From NCBI RefSeq assembly GCF_009925085.1, contig NZ_JAABNR010000006.1, positions 62,001-126,000 of the forward strand: a stretch of 64,000 nucleotides of DNA, written 5' to 3'. Positions 26,300 to 36,124 of this stretch are shown here, one piece after another. Position 1 is the stretch's first letter, and every line of letters starts with the position of its first letter. The position numbers and the translations under genes were made by a program. This DNA is from Stagnihabitans tardus (GTDB lineage: Bacteria; Pseudomonadota; Alphaproteobacteria; Rhodobacterales; Rhodobacteraceae). The notes beneath the pieces are model-generated. The model was not told the origin of the DNA. It saw nothing but the letters and a program-made list of their open reading frames with translations, and searched no databases.

Positions 26300-26314
26300 T
26301 TAATCAGGCATTAA
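26300..26314. promoter_or_regulatory. Exact CtrA-type box upstream of cckA
   Basis: TTAATCAGGCATTAA, an exact TTAA-N7-TTAA match to the established CtrA binding consensus. It lies in the 130-bp gap between the 3' end of the RsmB-like gene and the start of cckA. CtrA is encoded in the same window, so control of the upstream kinase gene by its target regulator is likely but untested. Confidence 0.65.
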
Positions 26315-26365
26315 CATTCGCGGGAGCCTCGCAAAATTCGCACAAGAATACAACTGGCAGTTGCT

Positions 26366-27499
26366 TCAAACCCTTTTCATTCGGGCAATGAAGAGGCCAT
26401 CGCCCTCCGTCCCGGGCAGGAACTGCCGCCGCCCCAGCTCGACCAGACCATGTCGCTGCATCGCAGCATCAACTTGGACGCCGTTCTCGGCCGCAAGGAT
26501 CGAGCAGGTCGCATAGGCCAGGACCCCTCCCGGCGCGACCATCCCAAAGGCCCGATCCAGGATCTGCGCCTGGAGCGCCAGGGTGGCCGCCAGCTTCGCC
26601 TCGGTCAGGCTCCACTTGCCCATCGGGTCGCGCCGCCAGCTGCCGGAACCGGAACAGGGCACATCGGCCAGGACCAGGTCGAAGGGCGCGAGGCGCTCGG
26701 GCGCGTCGGTCAGGGCGATGCGCGCACCCGCCCGCGCCGCCCGCAGCGGCAGGTCCGCCATCCGCCGCGGCGCCGCGTCATGGGCCGTGACCTCGGCCCC
26801 CAGAGCCGCCATGGCCAGCGCCTTGCCCCCGCCACCCGCGCAAAGGTCCAGCACCCGCAGCCCCTTCAGCGCACCAAGCTCGGCCACGACCGCCTGCGAG
26901 GCCGCGTCCTGCAGCTCGACCAGGCCCTGGGCATAGGCCTGGCTCGCCTGGACCTTGCGCGCCCCTGCCGTCACTTCCAGCGCCGAGGCCACGAGGGCCT
27001 CGCGCGTCGCGATCCCCTCCTCCTGCAGATGGAGCGCCGCCGCCGCGCGGGTGGTGCGGGCAAGGTTCACCCGCAGGAAGACCGGGGCGCGGTGTTGCAG
27101 CGCCTGGCAGGTCGGCACGAAAGCCGCGCCAAGGTCGGCCCGCAGCCTGGGCGCCAGCCAGTCGGGGCAGTCCAGCGCCTCGGTCTCGGAGGGCGCGCGC
27201 GGCGGGGACACGGCAGCCCCAGGCGCATGGGGCGCATCGGTGAAGACCTGCGCCAGGACCCCGGCCTCGCGCGCCCAGCCCAGCATCAGCCCGCGCCCGG
27301 TCAGGCTCCCCCCCAGGGCCGCCCAGGACGCACGGCGGCGCAGCGCGTCGAAGACATGGTCGCGGATGGCATGGCGGTCGCCCGAGCCCGCGAAGCGATG
27401 GGCGCGGCCCCAGTTGGTCAGGGCGGGTTCTGGCGCTTCTCCGGCGAGGATGCGGTCGAGGATCTCGATGGCGGCAGAGACGCGGGCGGCAGGGGTCAT
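26366..27499 (-). CDS. RsmB/NOP-family RNA m5C methyltransferase
   Basis: 377-residue SAM-dependent RNA cytosine-5 methyltransferase. An NusB-like N-terminal helical part precedes the Rossmann domain with SAM motif VLDLCAGGGGKALAMAALGA, motif IV ADVPCSGSGSWRRDP and motif VI YATCSILAAENG, so both catalytic cysteines of the family are present. It resembles RsmB, which modifies C967 of 16S rRNA in E. coli, but is shorter than E. coli RsmB (about 430), so I do not assign the gene symbol. It lies upstream of cckA on the same strand. Confidence 0.87.
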   Translation of the reverse strand: MTPAARVSAAIEILDRILAGEAPEPALTNWGRAHRFAGSGDRHAIRDHVFDALRRRASWAALGGSLTGRGLMLGWAREAGVLAQVFTDAPHAPGAAVSPPRAPSETEALDCPDWLAPRLRADLGAAFVPTCQALQHRAPVFLRVNLARTTRAAAALHLQEEGIATREALVASALEVTAGARKVQASQAYAQGLVELQDAASQAVVAELGALKGLRVLDLCAGGGGKALAMAALGAEVTAHDAAPRRMADLPLRAARAGARIALTDAPERLAPFDLVLADVPCSGSGSWRRDPMGKWSLTEAKLAATLALQAQILDRAFGMVAPGGVLAYATCSILAAENGVQVDAAMQRHGLVELGRRQFLPGTEGDGLFIARMKRV

Positions 27500-27844
27500 G
27501 GGGGCCTCGGGGGATGGGTCGGGCGGGGAGTAGCACCAAGCGGCGGAATTGGACAGGTGGAACGGGGGGCTTGCGAAAGGGGGGCGCTGCCGACTGCGCC
27601 CACGGCGCGTGCCGCCCAGCGGAGGCTCCGCCGACTGTGGGGACAGGGCCCTGGCGCATCACGTCCAGTCGGCGGTGCTTGGGGGAGACGTGGAAACCCC
27701 GTCGGCGCAGTCGGCGGGACCCCGCTTGGCAGTCGGCGGGGCAAGGCCACCAGGTCAGACCCCGGGGCCCAGTCGGCAGGGCCCAACGCCGCAGTCGGCA
27801 GGGCGACGCCACCGGAACAGGGCCGAGGCCGCAGTCGGCAGGGC
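27500..27844. repeat. Cluster of eight CAGTCGGC motifs
   Basis: No gene. Plus-orientation CAGTCGGC at 27666, 27708, 27730, 27770, 27792 and 27832, giving start-to-start spacings of 42, 22, 40, 22 and 40 bp. Two inverted copies (GCCGACTG) lie at 27589 and 27630. The last plus copy abuts the stop codon of the SDR gene at 27845. Consensus of the conserved core is CAGTCGGCRGGGC; sequences between copies differ, so the spacing and not a long repeat is conserved. Confidence 0.8.
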
Positions 27845-28591
27845 CTAGCCCTTCTTCTCCTGCAAGGAATTCCCGCCATCCACCACCAGCACCGCGCCAT
27901 TCACATAAGACGCCGCCTCGGAGGCCAGGAAACCCACGCAGGCCGCCACTTCCTCGGGCCGCCCTGCCCGTCCCATCGGAGACTTCCTGGCCGCCACAAA
28001 CTCGCCCTCCTGCGTTGCCTCGGTCGCGATCCAGCCCGGTGCCACGGCATTGACCGTCACGCCCTTCTTGGCCACCTCCAGCGCCAGGGCATGGGTCAGC
28101 CCCACCATCGCCGCCTTGGCCGCCGAATAGGCCGAAGACCCCGCGATGGACACCACGGGCCCCGTCACCGAAGCCATCATCACCACCCGCCCAAACCCGC
28201 GCGAGAGCATCCCGGGCAGGAAGGCCCGTGTCACCAGGACCGCCGTGGTCAAGGAGAGGTCCATCTCGCGCCGCCAGCGCGTCATGTCGTCCTTGGCGAA
28301 AGAGGTCAGCCCCCCAGGCTCGGCCTGAGACCCCATGCCCGCATTGTTCACGAGGACATCGACCGGCCCCAAAAGCGCCAGCCGCCCGACCTCGGCAGGA
28401 TCGGTCAGGTCGCCCTGGTGGGCGCGCACCTCGAAGCCCTCGGCAAGAAGCTCCGCCGCCCTTGCATGGATCCGCCCCGAGGCCCCGGCAATCACCAAGC
28501 GGTGCCCCGCAGCCCCCAAGACGCGGGCAGAGGCCATGCCGATCCCCCCCGCAGCCCCCGCCCCGGTCACCAAGGCGACACGCTTTTCCAT
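27845..28591 (-). CDS. SDR-family oxidoreductase (3-oxoacyl-ACP reductase-like)
   Basis: 248-residue short-chain dehydrogenase. TGAGAAGGIG (about 8-17) binds the cofactor; NNAG (about 81-84) and YSAAK (catalytic Tyr/Lys) are present, as is the closing GRPEEVAACVGFLASEAASYVNGAVLVVDGG typical of FabG-like enzymes. The ATG at 28591 has GGGGGAAAAG directly ahead; an alternative ATG at 28603 adds four residues. The substrate is unknown. Its 3' untranslated region is the 300-bp CAGTCGGC cluster. Confidence 0.85.
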   Translation of the reverse strand: MEKRVALVTGAGAAGGIGMASARVLGAAGHRLVIAGASGRIHARAAELLAEGFEVRAHQGDLTDPAEVGRLALLGPVDVLVNNAGMGSQAEPGGLTSFAKDDMTRWRREMDLSLTTAVLVTRAFLPGMLSRGFGRVVMMASVTGPVVSIAGSSAYSAAKAAMVGLTHALALEVAKKGVTVNAVAPGWIATEATQEGEFVAARKSPMGRAGRPEEVAACVGFLASEAASYVNGAVLVVDGGNSLQEKKG

Positions 28592-28638
28592 CTTTTCCCC
28601 CATCCCAGGCCAGCCCAAGCTTCCGCCAAAGTTTATGA

Positions 28639-28666
28639 TTGACGCAAGCCCTGCAACCGCCAAACT
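28639..28666 (+). promoter_or_regulatory. Predicted promoter of the small-protein pair
   Basis: TTGACG (28639-28644) and a weak CAAACT -10 (28661-28666), spaced 16 bp. A start near 28673 would leave about a 20-nt leader before the TTG start at 28694. The region is divergent from the SDR gene at 28591. Confidence 0.4.
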
Positions 28667-28693
28667 CTGCACACGCATTTCATGGAGGTTTCC

Positions 28694-28882
28694 TTGCGCA
28701 AAATCGCCCTTGCCCTGACGCTCGCCGCCAGCCTGGCCCCCGCTGCCACCCTCGCGGGCGGCGTCCCCGAAGTCGAACCGGTCGTCGTCTGCGGCGATTG
28801 CGGTGCGCCCTCCTCCTCCTCGGGCGGACTGATCGTCCCGCTGCTGCTCCTGCTCGTCATCGGTGCAGCCGTCGCGAACTGA
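28694..28882 (+). CDS. Small secreted/membrane protein 1 of a paralogous pair
   Basis: 62-residue protein. A signal-like N-terminus, (M)RKIALALTLAASLAPAATLAGG, is followed by a short Pro/Cys segment (PEVEPVVVCGDCGAP) with a C-x-x-C, a Ser-rich linker and a C-terminal helix GLIVPLLLLLVIGAAV. I prefer the TTG at 28694 over the ATG at 28682: a GGAGG lies 5 nt before the TTG, and the result aligns with the neighbouring paralogue (MRKILLAG). Similar short proteins occur in Rhodobacterales, sometimes mislabelled ferrochelatase from memory. The function is unknown. Confidence 0.7.
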   Translation: MRKIALALTLAASLAPAATLAGGVPEVEPVVVCGDCGAPSSSSGGLIVPLLLLLVIGAAVAN

Positions 28883-28893
28883 GGCGGCAAACC

Positions 28894-29070
28894 ATGCGCA
28901 AGATCCTTCTTGCTGGCCTTCTGGCTGCAACCCTTTCCCCCGGAGCGGTGCTGGCGGGGGGCGTGCCGGAGATGCCGGAGGCCTATGCCACGCCGCACTA
29001 CTCTTCCGGCGGCGACATCATCGTGCCGCTGCTGCTTCTCCTGGTGATCGGCGCTGCCGTCGGCGGCTGA
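28894..29070 (+). CDS. Small secreted/membrane protein 2 of a paralogous pair
   Basis: 58-residue paralogue of the preceding protein, 11 bp downstream: MRKILLAGLLAATLSPGAVLAGG, then VPEMPEAYATPHYSSGGD and the near-identical C-terminal helix IIVPLLLLLVIGAAV. It lacks the CxxC of its partner. The GGVPE after the signal region and the helix are the conserved parts of the pair, so this is a tandem gene duplication with a diverged middle. A GAGGCGG lies 6 nt before the ATG. No known domain is recognised. Confidence 0.72.
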   Translation: MRKILLAGLLAATLSPGAVLAGGVPEMPEAYATPHYSSGGDIIVPLLLLLVIGAAVGG

Positions 29071-29265
29071 GGGCAAGACCATATGGTCGAGGCCCCGGGT
29101 CAAGCCCGGGGCGGCGGGGCGCTTGGGGCAAAGCGCTTTCGCTCCGCTGCGTAGCCCGGGGTCGTGACCCCGGGTCCCCTTTCATCTGCGCCGAACCGCC
29201 CCGCAAAACCAAAGCGGCCCCGGGCTTGAGCCCCGGGGCCTCGACCTTCGCAAAGCGACCGCGTC
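29071..29265. repeat. Three GC palindromes before guaB end
   Basis: GCCCCGGG-TCAAG-CCCGGGGC (29092-29112), CCCGGGGTCGTGACCCCGGG (29155-29174, with CGTAG just before) and GCCCCGGG-N7-CCCGGGGC (29217-29239). The second is a decayed copy of the 18-bp palindrome family. They fill the space between the convergent small-protein pair and guaB. Confidence 0.65.
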
Positions 29266-31414
<2,149 letters not shown>

Positions 31415-31415
31415 T

Positions 31416-31480
31416 CCCCTTTCACACTGGACCAAATATCCCGGGGTGAGCGGCAAAGCCGCGAGGGGCAGCGCCCCTCT
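31416..31480. repeat. Composite element, type B
   Basis: Directly after the stop codon of the preceding gene: CTTTCACACTGGACCAAATATCCCGGGG, then hairpin one GCGGC-AAA-GCCGC, then hairpin two GAGGGGC-AGC-GCCCCTC. The same order with other stem sequences appears at 5782 (inverted), 42207 (inverted), 46090, 50760 and 55517. Confidence 0.75.
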
Positions 31481-31534
31481 TGCGCCCGCGGCCCCAAGAT
31501 GCTGCAAAGGGGCACGGGAAAATCAGGAAGCTCC

Positions 31535-32221
31535 ATGCGCATTGCCATCGTCGAGAATACCCAAGTCACCCATCACGGCCAGGTCGGCGTGGCGCTGCAC
31601 GAAGCCGCTGCCGTCATCGACCTCTACCGCCCCTTCACCGACGGGCTCTTGCCTGCGCCGGGGTCCTATGACGGGCTCCTGGTCTTTGGCGGCGAGCAAT
31701 CGGCGCTGGATGACCAGATTCACCCCTATCTGCCGCGCCTTGCCAACCTGATGGCCGAAAGCGCCGCGCGGGGGACGGCGGTTCTGGGCGTGTGCCTGGG
31801 TGCGCAGCTCTTCGCCCGGGGCCTTGGGGCCGAGAACCGCATTGGCATCGCGCCCGAGTTCGGCTGGACCGGCGTCTCGCGCCTCGCCCCCGACCCGGTG
31901 CTGGACCAGGTGCCCGAGGCCTTCCCGATCTTCCAGTGGCATTCCGACACCTTCACCCTGCCCCAGGGCGCCCAGCACCTGGCGCGCTCCGACATGGCCG
32001 AGGTCCAGGCCTTCCGCTATGGCCGCGCGGGCTATGCGACCCAGTTCCATTTCGAGGCCTCTCGCGCCGTGGCCCGCGACTGGCTCAAGCGCTTCCCCGA
32101 GGTGATCGAGCGCATGGCCCCGGGCTTTGCCGCAACCCATGCCCAGGCCGAGGCCGCCCATGGCCAGGCCGCCGATGACCACGGCCTGGCGCTGGCCCGG
32201 GCATGGGTCGGGCTGATCTGA
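31535..32221 (+). CDS. Class I glutamine amidotransferase-like protein
   Basis: 228-residue GATase-like protein. The nucleophile elbow GVCLGAQLFARGLG holds the Cys, the second residue pair is TQFHFEAS (His and Glu), and an FGGEQSALD segment forms the oxyanion region, so the triad is intact. It resembles stand-alone GMP-synthase-like GATases whose ammonia acceptor is unknown. It is coupled with the following membrane-protein gene: its stop codon shares a base with the next ATG (TGATG). Confidence 0.82.
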   Translation: MRIAIVENTQVTHHGQVGVALHEAAAVIDLYRPFTDGLLPAPGSYDGLLVFGGEQSALDDQIHPYLPRLANLMAESAARGTAVLGVCLGAQLFARGLGAENRIGIAPEFGWTGVSRLAPDPVLDQVPEAFPIFQWHSDTFTLPQGAQHLARSDMAEVQAFRYGRAGYATQFHFEASRAVARDWLKRFPEVIERMAPGFAATHAQAEAAHGQAADDHGLALARAWVGLI

Positions 32222-32664
32222 TGCGGCTGGCGCTGGCCTTCTGCCTGACCATGGCGCTCGATGTGCTTTTGACCCTGGTCTCGTCGAGTGTCATCCTCAT
32301 GGTGGTCTTTGCGACACAGGGCGTCTTTCGAGACGGGATGGACGGCGCCCAGGCGGCGGAACTGATGCGCGACGAGGGGCTGCACCTGGCGCTTCAGCTC
32401 GGCGTCGGCCTGCCCTGCACCTTCCTCGCCGCCTGGATCGGCGCCAGGGTCGCCCGACGGGCCGAACGACTGATGCCGCCCCTGGCCTTCCTGACCCTGT
32501 CCCTGGCCTCGTTCCTCTGGTCGAACTCCCCGGTCGAGCCGCTGAAAGACACCTTGCTCCTTGTCATCTCCCTTCTCGCCGCGCTGGCAGGCGGAGCGCT
32601 CGCCCGGCGCGGGAGGCTCAAGCGCGAGGCGGCCAAGGCCCGCAGCCTCGCGGCCCAGTTCTAG
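32221..32664 (+). CDS. Hypothetical multi-spanning membrane protein
   Basis: 147-residue protein with four probable membrane helices (about 3-30, 58-78, 85-105 and 112-132) and an Arg/Lys-rich C-terminus. It has no recognised domain. The ATG overlaps the stop of the glutamine-amidotransferase-like gene, which suggests a linked function, but none can be named. Confidence 0.6.
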   Translation: MRLALAFCLTMALDVLLTLVSSSVILMVVFATQGVFRDGMDGAQAAELMRDEGLHLALQLGVGLPCTFLAAWIGARVARRAERLMPPLAFLTLSLASFLWSNSPVEPLKDTLLLVISLLAALAGGALARRGRLKREAAKARSLAAQF

Positions 32665-32673
32665 GTCGCAACC

Positions 32674-33654
32674 TCAGGCCCTGGCGGCGTTGGTCTTGGT
32701 GGCCAATTGCCCGCCCGGCCAAAGCTTCAAGACCCGCCAGGCGATCCAGGGGTTGACGACCAGGGCCGCCAGGGTGATCACCAGCCCGACCTCTGCCCAA
32801 GCGGCCAAAAGCGCCTGGGCCAGGGCCGCCAGCGGAAAGGTCAGCGCCCCCCAGGAGGGCGAGAACCCCGCCACCAGGATCCAGCGCCCCGAGGCCACCA
32901 GCGCCACCGCGATCACGAGCCCAAGGGCCAGAAGCACCAGTTGCAACACCTCCATCCCCAGCGCCCCGAAGCCCAGCGACAAGAGCGCCGCCGGGGCGAG
33001 GTGAATGGCCAGCATGGGCCGCAAGGGCGCGGGCGGCACCTCGCGCCACAGCTGCGCCAGCGACAAAAGCCAGATCGTCAGCGCCGAAATCAGCGCGAGC
33101 CAGCCGATCACGGCGGCAAGCCCGCCCCAGCCCAGGCTCGCCAATCCCGGCATGGCCACGACGATGCCGGTAAAGCTCAGATGCCAGGTCGGGTTGGGCA
33201 CCAGCCCCTCGGCCCCCTGCGCCCGCATCACGCGCAGGACCATCCCCGCCAGCACCAGATGCGCCACAAGCGAACCGAGGATCAGCACCAGCCCCAGGCC
33301 CGGCGCATAGGGCGCCACGACCGCACCCATGGCCATGCCACTCATCGCGGCCGCAGCCATCCCCGCCCGCCCCGGCAAGGGCCGCAGGTCCTCGGCCAGA
33401 ACCCCGAAGCGGCGCCAGACCTTGACCTTGATCGCCACCACCGCCAGGACCCAAAGCCCCAAGGTCAGCCCCAGGGCCAGCTCCGCCAGCCCCGCGCCGA
33501 AGCCAAGGACCGCAGCCGCCCGCCGCAGGGCCAGGCCCAAGCCTATCAGCCCCAGCACCACCGGAAACACCGCCGGAGGCGTCGTGGCAAACAAGGCCGG
33601 GCGGCGCGGCGGAAACTCGGGCGGCGGATAGCGCTTGGGACGGGGCTCGGACAT
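32674..33654 (-). CDS. TehA/SLAC1-family anion channel (TDT family)
   Basis: 326-residue membrane protein with about ten hydrophobic helices. It resembles tellurite-resistance/dicarboxylate transporter proteins, with PPAVFPVVLGLIGLGLALRR at the start and FSPSWGALTFPLAALAQALL near the end, similar to the HPGWWA(x)TFP region of TehA. Family members include anion channels and the fungal Mae1 transporter. The substrate cannot be predicted. It is convergent with the preceding membrane protein, with only 9 bp between stops. Confidence 0.75.
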   Translation of the reverse strand: MSEPRPKRYPPPEFPPRRPALFATTPPAVFPVVLGLIGLGLALRRAAAVLGFGAGLAELALGLTLGLWVLAVVAIKVKVWRRFGVLAEDLRPLPGRAGMAAAAMSGMAMGAVVAPYAPGLGLVLILGSLVAHLVLAGMVLRVMRAQGAEGLVPNPTWHLSFTGIVVAMPGLASLGWGGLAAVIGWLALISALTIWLLSLAQLWREVPPAPLRPMLAIHLAPAALLSLGFGALGMEVLQLVLLALGLVIAVALVASGRWILVAGFSPSWGALTFPLAALAQALLAAWAEVGLVITLAALVVNPWIAWRVLKLWPGGQLATKTNAARA

Positions 33655-33828
33655 GGGGGCCTTCCTTGGAAACCGTCACCCCCCGCAACACGAGAGGCGC
33701 AGGCCAAGCCTATCCCCCCGCATCCGTCCCGGCAAAGCCGCAAAGTGACGCAGAAGGGGCGCGAAAACGGGGCCCCATCCGACCAGGACGGGGAGAATCG
33801 CTTGCGCCTGGCAAGGCGCTCCGCCGGG

Positions 33829-34791
33829 TCAGCCGATGCCGCCGCCCGCGAGGTAGGCCGCGCAGCCCGTCAAGGCGGCGAAATCGTCCTCCACCACCCA
33901 GACCGGGAAATCCATGAGGAAGTCGTGGAACCGCCCCTTGTCGCAAAGCGCCTCCTTCAGCCCGAACTCAGCCATCCAGGGCGTCAGGGCCCGCGCCATG
34001 CCCCCGATCAGGAACATGCCCCCGTAAGGCAGATGCGTCAGCGCCTGGTTGCCCAGGACATTGCCCAGGACCTTGATGTAAAGCCGCGCCGCCTCGCGGG
34101 CCAGGGCGCCGCCGGCAGCAAGCTCCGCCATGATCTCGGCCGAGGACCTGGGCGCCAAGGCCCCCGCCTCTTGTGTCACAAAGGCATAGACCCGCTCGAA
34201 ACCGCGCCCGGCCAGGGCATCCTCGATCCCGGCAAAGCCATGGGCATGATCGCCATGGGTCTCGATGAACTGCGCCAGGGCCAGGTCCCTCGCATCCCGG
34301 ATCGGCATGGAACTGTGCCCGCATTCCGAGGGCGGCACGACCCGACCCCAGGGCGTATTGTGGACCGGAGCCGCATTGACCCCCGTTCCCAGCCCCACGA
34401 CCAGCATCGAGGCATTGGGCACCGATTTCCCCGCGACCACCGGACGCAGGAATTCGGGCGCGATATGGCCCAAGGCCTGGCCCTGGGCCTGCAGATCGTT
34501 CAGGATCGCCACCTTGGAGGCCCCGGTCGCCCGGTTCAAAAGCGCCCGGTCGATGACCCAGGAGAGGTTGGTCATCTCGGCCACGCCATTCACCACCGGC
34601 CCCGCCGCCGCCACGCAGGCGCCCTCGACCGCAGAAAGGCCCGCCTCGGACATGTAGCGCCGCAGGATCGGTTCCAGCCCGTCGAACTCCGCATTGGCGA
34701 ATTTGGCAATGCTGCCTTCGCGCAGGTGGCGCCCATCGGCCAGGGCCACCCTGGTGTTGGTTCCCCCGATATCGGCGAGGATTGCGGTCAT
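33829..34791 (-). CDS. glk: Glucokinase Glk
   Basis: 320-residue glucokinase of the bacterial (non-ROK) type. ADIGGTNTRVALAD is the N-terminal phosphate-binding loop, followed by AILNDLQAQGQALGHI (catalytic Asp), VVGLGTGVNAAPV and SECGHSSM, then a C-terminal ATP region YGGMFLIGGMARAL. It phosphorylates glucose to glucose-6-phosphate. It lies downstream of a LacI-type regulator with a 120-bp gap. In related species this pair is often linked to an alpha-glucoside ABC transporter, which is not seen here. Confidence 0.92.
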   Translation of the reverse strand: MTAILADIGGTNTRVALADGRHLREGSIAKFANAEFDGLEPILRRYMSEAGLSAVEGACVAAAGPVVNGVAEMTNLSWVIDRALLNRATGASKVAILNDLQAQGQALGHIAPEFLRPVVAGKSVPNASMLVVGLGTGVNAAPVHNTPWGRVVPPSECGHSSMPIRDARDLALAQFIETHGDHAHGFAGIEDALAGRGFERVYAFVTQEAGALAPRSSAEIMAELAAGGALAREAARLYIKVLGNVLGNQALTHLPYGGMFLIGGMARALTPWMAEFGLKEALCDKGRFHDFLMDFPVWVVEDDFAALTGCAAYLAGGGIG

Positions 34792-34914
34792 GATGGCTCC
34801 TTCCCGTCACGCTTTGGCGGCCTGGGGCCAAGGGCCCGGGCATCGCCCTTCATTTCACCGCGCCATCAACGACTTGCGCGGCCTTTCTCATCCCTTGCCC
34901 GAAGCCCGGGCCCC

Positions 34915-35943
34915 TCAGACCGGAACCGGCCCGGTCGATTGGCCCAGGATCAGCTCGGCCTCCAGCATGCGATGCTGCGCCGGCAGTTCGGGCTGGCCGA
35001 TCACCTGCAAGAGCATTTCGGCCGCCAGCCGCCCCGCCTCCTTGACCGAAGAGCGGGTCGCGGTAAAGATCGGCACATCCTCGCCATTGCGCAAATAGCT
35101 CAGGTCGTCGTCAAAGATGATGACGCTGACATCGCGCCCCATCTTCAACCCCCGCCCCTCGATCGCGCGCCGCACCCCCATGCCCTGCAGCATCGAGGCG
35201 CAGAGGAAGGCCGTGGCAGGCTCGGGCAGCGACAGCCCCGCCTCGGCGGCGCGGTGGCCATGGGTCTCGGTCATCTCGGCCGAGGCGAAGATCAGGCCAT
35301 GGTCCAGCGTCAAGCCCCGCGCGGCCATGGCATCGGTCAGCCCGGCCCGGCGGCGGACGGCGAAATCCATGGTCTCGTTGCCGTTCACCAGCGCGATGCG
35401 ACGGTGGCCGAGGTCCAAGAGGAACTCCGCCGCCCGCTGAAAGGCGCGGCGGTTGTTCACATCGACCCAGTTGTAATCCAGCTCCGCCCCGGTCGAGCGG
35501 CCATGCACGACAAAGGGCATCCCCATCTCGCGCAGCGCCCGGATGCGGGGATCGTTCACCTTGGGCGCATGCACGATCACCCCATCGACCGAACCGCGCG
35601 ACATGAGGTCCCGGTAGGTCTGCTCCTCGGCCTCGTCCGGCACGATCGACAGGATCATGTCATAGCCGTTGCGCATATAGGTCTCGCCCGAGCCGGTGAT
35701 GAAATCGGCAAAGATCGGGTTCATCATCTCGGAGCGGTGATTCAGCGGGATGACATGGCCCACGGCGAGCGCGCGGCCCGTGGCCAGACGGATGGCCCGC
35801 GCGTTGGGCCGGTAATTGTGGCGGCGGGCGGCGGCGATGACGCGTTCGCGCGTGGTCTCGTTGACCTCGGGGTAGCCGTTCAGGGCCCGGCTGACCGTGG
35901 TGGGCGAGAGCCCGAGCTTGGCGGCGAGTTCCTTGAGGTTCAT
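34915..35943 (-). CDS. LacI-family transcriptional regulator
   Basis: 342-residue LacI/GalR-type repressor. The N-terminal HTH and hinge (MNLKELAAKLGLSPTTVSRALNGYPEVNETTRERVIAAARRHNYRPNARA) are complete, followed by a periplasmic-binding-like sugar domain. It resembles AglR, the alpha-glucoside regulator of rhizobia and Rhodobacter, and its neighbour glk supports that. Three candidate operators with AAAGCGCTTT-like symmetry lie within 190 bp upstream of its start, so autoregulation is probable. Confidence 0.88.
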   Translation of the reverse strand: MNLKELAAKLGLSPTTVSRALNGYPEVNETTRERVIAAARRHNYRPNARAIRLATGRALAVGHVIPLNHRSEMMNPIFADFITGSGETYMRNGYDMILSIVPDEAEEQTYRDLMSRGSVDGVIVHAPKVNDPRIRALREMGMPFVVHGRSTGAELDYNWVDVNNRRAFQRAAEFLLDLGHRRIALVNGNETMDFAVRRRAGLTDAMAARGLTLDHGLIFASAEMTETHGHRAAEAGLSLPEPATAFLCASMLQGMGVRRAIEGRGLKMGRDVSVIIFDDDLSYLRNGEDVPIFTATRSSVKEAGRLAAEMLLQVIGQPELPAQHRMLEAELILGQSTGPVPV

Positions 35944-36027
35944 CTGGGCTATCGGGTCAGGACGGTGAAAGCTGTCAGCCCCGAGTTTACCCGATTTCCC
36001 GGGCTCCCAAAGCGTCGTCTTGTTCCG

Positions 36028-36124
36028 TAAACGATTTAGAAATGGATGAATAGGGGATTTTTCATGCTGCTTTGCGGCATTAAAGCGGTTTGAATGGGGG
36101 AAATTGCGACGTCAAAGCGCTTTG
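36028..36124. promoter_or_regulatory. Three LacI-type operator candidates upstream of the LacI-family gene
   Basis: TAAACGATTTA (36028-36038), TTAAAGCGGTTTGAA (36090-36104) and the perfect palindrome CAAAGCGCTTTG (36113-36124). All match the symmetric AAAGCGCTTT style of LacI/GalR operators, whose central CG is diagnostic of this family. The third lies in the last codons of the LysR gene. Confidence 0.6.

Noticed and set aside
27589-27845. CRISPR-like or attC array from the CAGTCGGC motifs
   Set aside because: Motif is only 8-13 bp, spacing alternates between 22 and 40 bp, copies occur in both orientations, and no integrase or cas gene is nearby.
32707-36030. Plus-strand open frame of over 1100 codons opposite the TehA-like, glk and LacI genes
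   Set aside because: Antisense shadow of three conserved genes in GC-rich DNA; no start signal or domain.
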